Translations under genes and position numbers: made by a program
NCBI GenBank assembly: GCA_003503995.1
Contig: DOCA01000092.1
Coordinates: forward strand, 1-10,808
Reading direction: 5' to 3'
Length of the DNA stretch: 10,808 nt
Source: Holosporales bacterium
GTDB lineage: Bacteria; Pseudomonadota; Alphaproteobacteria; Caedimonadales; UBA9215
Notes under the pieces: model-generated
What the model saw: the letters and a program-made list of their open reading frames with translations, nothing else
The model's database searches: none
What the model was told of the DNA's origin: nothing
Shown here: piece after piece, positions 5,321 through 10,808 of the stretch
Position numbering within the stretch: the first letter of the stretch is position 1
How the letters are laid out: each line of letters opens with the position of its first letter

Positions 5321-6523
5321 TTGTTACGTTTGCAAAACCACATAGCCACAGGAAAAAAGCGCGGTGCTTTTTATCTGTTTGTCTGCAGCTTCTTTGTTTT
5401 GATTTCTTTGCCTTTAGACCTAAAAGCAACAGGACCTCAAAAAAATAAGACTCAGTCAACAATAACGTCTCTTTATGGAGATGTTGTTGTGGATAATAAC
5501 TTGATTAAGGCTCTGATTAACCATCCTGCTCTAAAGAGGATGCGTTTTATTGATAATGCGGGCCCAAGCCGCTATTTCAGATCCCTTCCAGCGTATAGCC
5601 TGTTTGACCATGCTTTGGGTGTTTATGTGATTTTAAAGCGTTTTAACCGTCCTTTGGACGAGCAAATTGCCGGTATGCTTGAACCCATTGCTCATTCTGT
5701 TTTTTCCCATCAAGGAACGCTTTTCTTGCGCCCTAAGAGTTCTAATAAGCCTTATTACTTAGCAGCCCATTCCTCTTATTTAAAAACTGTGGGCCTTGAA
5801 CCATGGTTAATGAAGGCAAAGTTATCGGCCCAAGATGTTGATCCTTTGAATGAGAAGTTTACTGCCCTTTATCAAAATCCTCCTTTTTTGTCCGCTATTG
5901 AGATCGAAATGACTCTGAGATTGGCTTATTCTTATAAATTGCTAACCATTAAAGAAATTAAGCAGATTATGGATGATTTGCGTTTTGAAGAGGGGAGGTG
6001 GTTTTTTGTAACAGAGAAATCTGCTGCAAAGTTAGGTACTTTATCTCTTTATTTTACAGAGCGATATTGGGGAGCTCCTCAAAATTATGTTGTGAATCGT
6101 TGGGTTGCAGCAGCTATGAAGAGAGCTGTTGATTTGGGTGTTTTAAGCGTGAAAGAAATTCGCTTTGGTATTGATAAATCCGTCTTGCAAAAGCTTATGC
6201 ATGTGAAGGATAAGGTCATTCACGGATTATTGGTACAATGCCGACAACCGTTTCGTTTTTATAGTGTGGCTAAAAATGGTTCTTTCGATGAAATTTATAA
6301 GCCGGAATTTCGGGGACTAAACCCTCTCGTTAAAAGGGAAGGGCAGTATATACGCCTTACTCAATTGGATCTAGATTATAGTAAACGTTTTAAAGCTTTG
6401 CGAGAATCTTTCATACAAGGGATCAAAATTAAATTTAAAAAGCCGGCTAAAAATAGTGGGTTTAGCGAGTTTAATGGTGGGTCCTTTGCAGGGGCTCTTT
6501 ATGAATTGGAGGTTGCTTTTTAA
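5321..6523 (+). CDS. Exported HD-fold protein with a degenerate catalytic site
   Basis: The 400 residues begin with a signal peptide (basic to R14, hydrophobic 15-32, likely cleavage after LKA at 36). The next 230 residues follow the fold of SAMHD1/dGTPase-like HD phosphohydrolases: LYGDVVVDN, then the PALKRMRFIDNAGPSRYF stretch typical of these enzymes, FDHALGVY with the first metal His (H97), and IAGMLEPIAHSVFSH (117-130). In active relatives that last segment reads IAGLLHDVSHTVFSH, so the metal-binding His-Asp pair is replaced by E121-P122 while H125 and H130 remain. The distal Asp region (LCADRIDYTLR in relatives) is LSAIEIEMTLR (190-200), also without the Asp. Active hydrolysis is therefore unlikely; a binding role is possible. 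The stop is only 2 nt before vgrG, implying translational coupling. Its possible role as cargo or partner of the spike is inference, and the Sec signal does not fit cytoplasmic loading. Confidence 0.75.
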   Translation: MLRLQNHIATGKKRGAFYLFVCSFFVLISLPLDLKATGPQKNKTQSTITSLYGDVVVDNNLIKALINHPALKRMRFIDNAGPSRYFRSLPAYSLFDHALGVYVILKRFNRPLDEQIAGMLEPIAHSVFSHQGTLFLRPKSSNKPYYLAAHSSYLKTVGLEPWLMKAKLSAQDVDPLNEKFTALYQNPPFLSAIEIEMTLRLAYSYKLLTIKEIKQIMDDLRFEEGRWFFVTEKSAAKLGTLSLYFTERYWGAPQNYVVNRWVAAAMKRAVDLGVLSVKEIRFGIDKSVLQKLMHVKDKVIHGLLVQCRQPFRFYSVAKNGSFDEIYKPEFRGLNPLVKREGQYIRLTQLDLDYSKRFKALRESFIQGIKIKFKKPAKNSGFSEFNGGSFAGALYELEVAF

Positions 6524-6525
6524 CA

Positions 6526-9279
6526 ATGTCAAGCATAAGAGGAACACAGTTAACTCAGTTTGAAGCAACAATGACCATTGATCACCCGTTGGGTGATCCT
6601 GACCTATTAAACATGCGCCGGATGAAGGTTCATGAAGGTATTGATGAACTTTTTCTAATTGAAGCCCATGTAGCCTCCATTTCCCCTGATATTGCCTTTG
6701 ATAGTATTGTGGGAAAAGAAGTGACATTCGCTATAAAGCTTCAGGATGGAGACCGCTATTTCCATGGTATTGTGGGACATTTTATGCAGTATGCGACGTC
6801 CGACCCCAATGCAAGCGAAGTTACATGGTATGAATTAAAGGTTTATCCAAAATTATGGTTCTTAACCCTTTCCAGTGATTGTCGCATTTTCCAAAATGAA
6901 AAGCCCCTAGATATTATTAAAACGGTCTTAACGGAACACGGTGTGACGGATGTTCTTTTTCAGACCACAACGTGTGGTCAGGTTCCAAGGGAATACTGCG
7001 TGCAGTACAACGAAACTCATTTTGAGTTCGTTTGTCGCTTGATGGAAGAAGAAGGCGTTTTTTATTTTTTTAAACATGAGCAGGGAAAACACACGCTGGT
7101 TTTAGCCGATGCCCCAACGGCTTTTCAGCCTTGTGCTGGTAGCGAGCAATTGAGCTACACAGATTCTTCTCCGGATAAGGCTCTTTTAAATACGCTTTAT
7201 CAATGTGATTTTAGCGAGCGCGTTGCGTCTTTATCTCATGCAGCCAATGATTATAATATGAAGACGGCAAGTACGGATTTGTATTCCATGGATATGTCTG
7301 GTCCAGTGCAAGAAACCTTGGTGGGGGATAGATATGAATACCCTGGCCAAGTTGACCACGAAGATATTCCAGCACAAGGGCGCTTGGAGGCTTTAATAAA
7401 ATTACGTCTTGAAGAATCTCAAGCCCTTCAAAAATATATAACGGGTGAATCCATCGCCCCCTATCTAACAAATGGGGGTACCTTCTTGCTGGCCAAGCAT
7501 CATCGAGCAGATATGATGGGTAAGAAGTATGTGATTCATCGTATCACCCATGAAATTCAAAGTGGTGTTGAGCCAGACATTCATGAAGATAGAGATCTTC
7601 GAGAGAGGACTTATTTATATCGCAACAAATTTAAAGCTTTTGATGATAGCGTTATTTATCGTCCTCCGAGGAAAACGCCCCGTCCAAAAATTGAAAGTAT
7701 TCAATCGGCCATTGTAACGGGACCCATTGGCGAAGAAATTTGGACCGATGAATATGGTCGTATTAAAGTGCAATTTAAGTGGGATCGTCAGTGGCCCAAT
7801 GATGACACAAGTTCTTGCTGGATTCGTGTGCAACAAGGCTGGGGTGGTAATAACTGGGGAGTGCTCTTTACACCGCGTATTGGTATGGAAGTGATGGTGA
7901 ACTTTCTTGATGGGGATCCAAGCCGTCCCGTGGTCACAGGAAGTTTGTATAACTCGGACAATATGCCACCTTATTTGCCAGAGCGTGTGACCAGCGAATT
8001 CACTCCAACAAAAAGTGGCTTTAAAACAAAATCCAGTATTTTCCCGCCGGGACCCGAGAAATTCAATGAGCTGCGCTTTGAAGATAAAACGGGCGAGGAG
8101 CAAGTTTATAAACGGCATGAAAAAGATGACGATACCTATACAATTGAGACGGAAACAAAACATATTGAAAAAGGGTCTAAGTGGCTTGTTTTGGATCATG
8201 GGGATCGTAATGTTCTCTTGAAAGGCGGCGGCGCTGCAGTGCCTAAGGTCACTCCAAAAGGACAGGATCTTCCCGTTGGTATGGGAGACGATATTTTAGA
8301 GCTGTCAACGGGAAGCCGCTATACGTCTTTTATGAGCGGCAATGGACCCATTCGGGACACCACGTATATCAAAGAAGGCCTAACGGAATACCAGCATGAT
8401 AAAGGAACAATGTCTCGGGTTTTCAAAGAGGGTAACGATCGCAAAACCATCATAAAAGGAAACCGCGAAGTTGTTCTTAAAGAAGGAAATGATTTCCATA
8501 AAATCATCAAGGGGAACCGTCACACGGTTATTGAAACGGGCAATAATACCCATGAAATTGTGACCGGTGATGATAAGACATATATTCATACGGGTAATCA
8601 CCTTATGTGTATCGAGGAAGGAAATAAAAAGCTTAAGATTGACCTCGGTAACAAGGGCACATTATTGGATGAAGGAAATGAGGTGACGCGCCTGAAGAAG
8701 GGAAATCAGCGCCTTATGATAGATGAAGGACATCGTATCATAACCCTTCAATCTGGAAACTCGACTCTGACACTTGAAGCCGGAAATCAAACAGAAGATG
8801 TGACAGGCCATTATTATGGAACTTATACAGAGACGTATAACCTGACGGTAACGGGCAATATTACGATTGTTTGCGAAGATAATATTTTTGTGAACGCTAA
8901 GAATAATATAGAGGTAACTTCTGGTGCTAGTATTAAGGTAAATGCTGCTGCTGATATTGACGTTGTTGCTGGCGGTAAGATAAGCATGACAGCAGGAGAC
9001 AAGATCGAAACGACCTCGAGCAAAGATACAAGTATTAAAGCAGGCGCAAAATTTGAAACCCTTTCTGCAACAAGTACAAATATCACAGCAGGAACAAGTA
9101 TGAGTGAAACAGCTGGAACATCTTTGAGTATGAAATCAGGCGCCTCAACATCTATTACGGCTGGCGGCTCTATCAGCTCAACATCTGGTGGTAGTTATTC
9201 AATAACGTCTGGTGGTTCAATGACTGTGACGGCGACTGCCACTACATTTACTGTTTCCAGCTTTACTGTTGTTACATAG
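6526..9279 (+). CDS. vgrG: Type VI secretion spike protein VgrG
   Basis: VgrG forms the trimeric tip of the T6SS tube. Domains in order: gp27-like (about 10-380), with the family hallmark REYCVQYNETHFEFVCRLME starting at 155; a gp5-like OB fold (about 385-490: EEIWTDEYGRIKVQFKWDR, the WIRVQQGWGG turn and GDPSRPVVTGSLYN); a linker; then a beta-helical needle to the end. The needle has 15 exact 9-residue units from 618 to 752, mostly starting GN, then after a short break 17 exact 8-residue units from 777 to 912. At 917 residues it is longer than typical structural VgrGs because of this needle. There is no lysozyme or effector domain and the chain ends in the needle (FTVVT). GGAGG at 6508-6512 precedes the ATG by 13 nt. 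No PAAR tip gene is adjacent. Confidence 0.95.
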   Translation: MSSIRGTQLTQFEATMTIDHPLGDPDLLNMRRMKVHEGIDELFLIEAHVASISPDIAFDSIVGKEVTFAIKLQDGDRYFHGIVGHFMQYATSDPNASEVTWYELKVYPKLWFLTLSSDCRIFQNEKPLDIIKTVLTEHGVTDVLFQTTTCGQVPREYCVQYNETHFEFVCRLMEEEGVFYFFKHEQGKHTLVLADAPTAFQPCAGSEQLSYTDSSPDKALLNTLYQCDFSERVASLSHAANDYNMKTASTDLYSMDMSGPVQETLVGDRYEYPGQVDHEDIPAQGRLEALIKLRLEESQALQKYITGESIAPYLTNGGTFLLAKHHRADMMGKKYVIHRITHEIQSGVEPDIHEDRDLRERTYLYRNKFKAFDDSVIYRPPRKTPRPKIESIQSAIVTGPIGEEIWTDEYGRIKVQFKWDRQWPNDDTSSCWIRVQQGWGGNNWGVLFTPRIGMEVMVNFLDGDPSRPVVTGSLYNSDNMPPYLPERVTSEFTPTKSGFKTKSSIFPPGPEKFNELRFEDKTGEEQVYKRHEKDDDTYTIETETKHIEKGSKWLVLDHGDRNVLLKGGGAAVPKVTPKGQDLPVGMGDDILELSTGSRYTSFMSGNGPIRDTTYIKEGLTEYQHDKGTMSRVFKEGNDRKTIIKGNREVVLKEGNDFHKIIKGNRHTVIETGNNTHEIVTGDDKTYIHTGNHLMCIEEGNKKLKIDLGNKGTLLDEGNEVTRLKKGNQRLMIDEGHRIITLQSGNSTLTLEAGNQTEDVTGHYYGTYTETYNLTVTGNITIVCEDNIFVNAKNNIEVTSGASIKVNAAADIDVVAGGKISMTAGDKIETTSSKDTSIKAGAKFETLSATSTNITAGTSMSETAGTSLSMKSGASTSITAGGSISSTSGGSYSITSGGSMTVTATATTFTVSSFTVVT

Positions 9280-9302
9280 TTGTTACATAAGAGGAATGAA
9301 TA

Positions 9303-10223
9303 ATGGCTGAAAATTTGGCCCAAGACCTAGATACTGAGAAAGAAGATATGATTATGCCTGAAGGCGTAACATCTGATATGCCCCTTGATAGAAATAGCTC
9401 GCAAGATGATTCTATTTCTTTTGAAGGAGAAAATGCTGAACAATCGGCTTCTGAAGAGGAAAAAGCTGAACAATCAGCTGTTGAAGAGGAAGAGGTCGTG
9501 CCTCTAGCTGTTGCTATTGGTGCTCGTATTACGGCTGACATCAAAAAAATTATCGCTGATAAAGAGGCTCAGCGTAAGGCTGATGCAGAAAGGCCTCTAG
9601 ACGATGGTGTTCATAAGATTGTGGATGAGGATACGGGAGAAGTAACAGAAATACTGGTCATTGAAAATGGCATGCGCAATGGGATTTGCGAATTTTATAC
9701 TAGAGGTGTTATCTACCTTAAAGCAACATACATTAATGATATAAAAGATGGGCCGGCCATCGAATATGATGTAAAAGGAGAAATGGCACGCAAAGTTTTT
9801 TATCGCAACGATGTAATGCATGGTGTCGTTGAAGCCTATGAGAGAGGGCGTGTGATGTCTATGGCTATGTATGAGGATGATCAACCCCATGGTTTGCGTA
9901 TCGATTATGATAACCAAGGGAACGTTGTGACGAAGTTTCCTAAGGTTCTTGGCGAAACTCAAGGAGTTGCTGAGCATTATGATAAACTTGGCCATTTGCT
10001 TAAAACCTGTGAGTACGTGCGGGGAATCAAACATGGATTTCAGAAAATATTTTTTCCTGATGGGGAATTGCAAAGAATTGAAGAATATGATGATGGGCTT
10101 AAAGTCGGCACAGATCGAGATTATTACCCCAACGGTGCTTTAAGGTCGGAGACAGAATACAAGCAAGGTAAAATCGTGCGGGCGCGAGTGGATTATACCG
10201 TTGATGGAAAAATAAAAGGATAG
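9303..10223 (+). CDS. MORN/YwqK-like repeat protein downstream of VgrG
   Basis: The 306-residue protein has no signal peptide or membrane segment and is presumably cytosolic. Residues 1-70 are highly acidic and low-complexity, with a 10-residue tandem duplication (AEQSASEEEK, AEQSAVEEEE). A charged helix follows (about 75-98). From 122 to the end there are about eight MORN-variant units of roughly 20-24 residues, each with a turn of the form (D/N)G-x-x-(H/D/N)G followed by a Y/F strand, as in IKHGFQKIFFPDGELQRIEEY. This is the architecture of proteins annotated as YwqK-family antitoxins, some found in T6SS loci. AAGAGGA lies 7 nt before the ATG; vgrG ends 23 nt upstream. Candidate roles are adaptor, chaperone or immunity protein for a spike-borne cargo. 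The family is clear; the role is inferred only from position. Confidence 0.8.
   Translation: MAENLAQDLDTEKEDMIMPEGVTSDMPLDRNSSQDDSISFEGENAEQSASEEEKAEQSAVEEEEVVPLAVAIGARITADIKKIIADKEAQRKADAERPLDDGVHKIVDEDTGEVTEILVIENGMRNGICEFYTRGVIYLKATYINDIKDGPAIEYDVKGEMARKVFYRNDVMHGVVEAYERGRVMSMAMYEDDQPHGLRIDYDNQGNVVTKFPKVLGETQGVAEHYDKLGHLLKTCEYVRGIKHGFQKIFFPDGELQRIEEYDDGLKVGTDRDYYPNGALRSETEYKQGKIVRARVDYTVDGKIKG
9435..9494 (+). repeat. Tandem 30-bp duplication inside the acidic N-terminus of the MORN-like gene
   Basis: Two head-to-tail 30-bp units starting GCTGAACAATC (9435-9464, 9465-9494) agree at 25 of 30 positions and encode AEQSASEEEK and AEQSAVEEEE. The unit is a multiple of three, so copy number could change without breaking the frame. 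Confidence 0.85.
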
Positions 10224-10230
10224 CTCTTTT

Positions 10231-10808
10231 ATGTGGGTGGATGCCGAGCGTTTAAAAAACTTTTACCAATCGAACCTTGGCACTCTTGTCCAACGTAAAG
10301 TGACAGCTACAATCGAGAGAATATGGCCCGATGTTAAGGGTGAAGTTGTGGTTGGTTTTGGTTTTTGCCATCCCTATTTGAGTCTCTTTGAAGGCGAAGC
10401 TGAACGTATTTTGTCCCTGATGCCAGCCCCCCAAGGGGCGAGATCTTGGCCTAAAAACAAAAAGAATTTAACGTCTCTTGTCGAAGAAGCGCAATGGCCG
10501 CTGCAAGATAAATCTATCGATCGATTAATTTTGTGCCATGCTTTAGAGTACTCGGATCAGGTGCAAAAAATCCTTGAAGAATGTTGGCGGGTTTTAAGTG
10601 ATCGCGGAGAGCTCCTTGTCGTTGTGCCCAATAGACGGGCTGCGTGGGCGCAAACAACCACAACCCCCCTTGGTTATGGAACGCCCTATACGGGACACCA
10701 GTTGTATGATGTTCTTGAGCGAGCGAACTTTGCACCTTTAAAACCTCATTACTGTCTATATGCCCCTCCCAGTACAAGGCTTTTGACTTTAAAGCTTTCG
10801 TCGACCTT
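10231..10808 (+). CDS. Class I SAM-dependent methyltransferase, alphaproteobacterial type (3' end beyond window)
   Basis: The frame is open from ATG 10231 to the window edge (192 complete codons). It matches the family often found beside gloB in Alphaproteobacteria. Landmarks are FYQSNLGTLVQRKV near the start, IWPDVKGEVVVGFGF (31-45) with the degenerate SAM loop leading into HPYLSLF, LMPAPQGARSWP (63-74), DRLILCHALEYSDQ (97-110), and the ECWRVLSDRGELLVVVPNRR stretch (117-136) followed by TPLGYGTPYTGHQL. The substrate is unknown. AAAGGA (10214-10219) is 11 nt before the ATG, and the gap to the MORN-like stop is 7 nt. It can be read through from the vgrG operon, but it looks like a core gene next to which the module has been placed. 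Confidence 0.88.
   Translation, partial: MWVDAERLKNFYQSNLGTLVQRKVTATIERIWPDVKGEVVVGFGFCHPYLSLFEGEAERILSLMPAPQGARSWPKNKKNLTSLVEEAQWPLQDKSIDRLILCHALEYSDQVQKILEECWRVLSDRGELLVVVPNRRAAWAQTTTTPLGYGTPYTGHQLYDVLERANFAPLKPHYCLYAPPSTRLLTLKLSST

Noticed and set aside
7615..8199. A 194-codon minus-strand open frame inside vgrG
   Set aside because: It is antisense to the conserved OB-fold region, whose plus-strand translation matches VgrG throughout. The minus-strand product has no recognisable domain and no ribosome binding site was evident.
8823..9086. Minus-strand open frame with a repetitive hydrophobic product
   Set aside because: It is the antisense shadow of the 8-residue needle repeats; its regularity comes from the plus-strand code.
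8431..9264. CRISPR-like or tandem DNA repeat array
   Set aside because: Periodicity is at the protein level (27 then 24 nt) with diverged codons; there are no identical repeats or spacers.
9597..10073. A 158-codon minus-strand open frame
   Set aside because: It is antisense to the MORN-like repeats, which explain the codon pattern on the plus strand.

Overview
The window is an AT-rich bacterial segment that is most likely alphaproteobacterial. Two genes point there: a J-domain protein with an N-terminal Cys/His cluster (2602-3183, minus) and a methyltransferase of the alphaproteobacterial GxGY-ATPYL type (10231 to the window end). A VgrG spike, several exported proteins of unknown function and a small palindromic intergenic repeat suggest a host-associated lineage such as the Holosporales-like endosymbionts of protists. 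That placement is an inference from gene content, not a sequence match.

Left part (1-2600). A fragment of an interspersed repeat opens the window. It is followed by a promoter and a small lipoprotein gene with a clear rho-independent terminator. Next come an orphan CheR-like methyltransferase with altered active-site positions and a canonical CrcB/Fluc fluoride channel. On the minus strand, convergent to crcB, lie a small exported protein and then the J-domain protein.

Middle (3184-5320). A 106-bp palindromic element with 20-bp inverted ends lies just upstream of the J-domain gene. It is followed by an exported 389-residue protein whose C-terminal module resembles that of plant IQM proteins and related bacterial proteins. 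A convergent small exported helical protein follows. The 305-bp AT-rich spacer after it carries a sigma-54-like promoter candidate pointing right.

Right part (5321-10808). Four plus-strand genes are packed with gaps of 2, 23 and 7 nt: an exported HD-fold protein that has lost its catalytic HD pair, a full-length VgrG, a MORN/YwqK-like repeat protein with an acidic N-terminus, and the start of a housekeeping-type methyltransferase. The VgrG carries a long needle built from exact 9-residue and then exact 8-residue repeats, with no C-terminal effector domain. The first three genes look like a type VI secretion spike module: a candidate cargo or partner, the spike, and a candidate adaptor or immunity protein. 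No PAAR, Hcp or structural T6SS gene is in the window, so the secretion apparatus would have to be encoded elsewhere.
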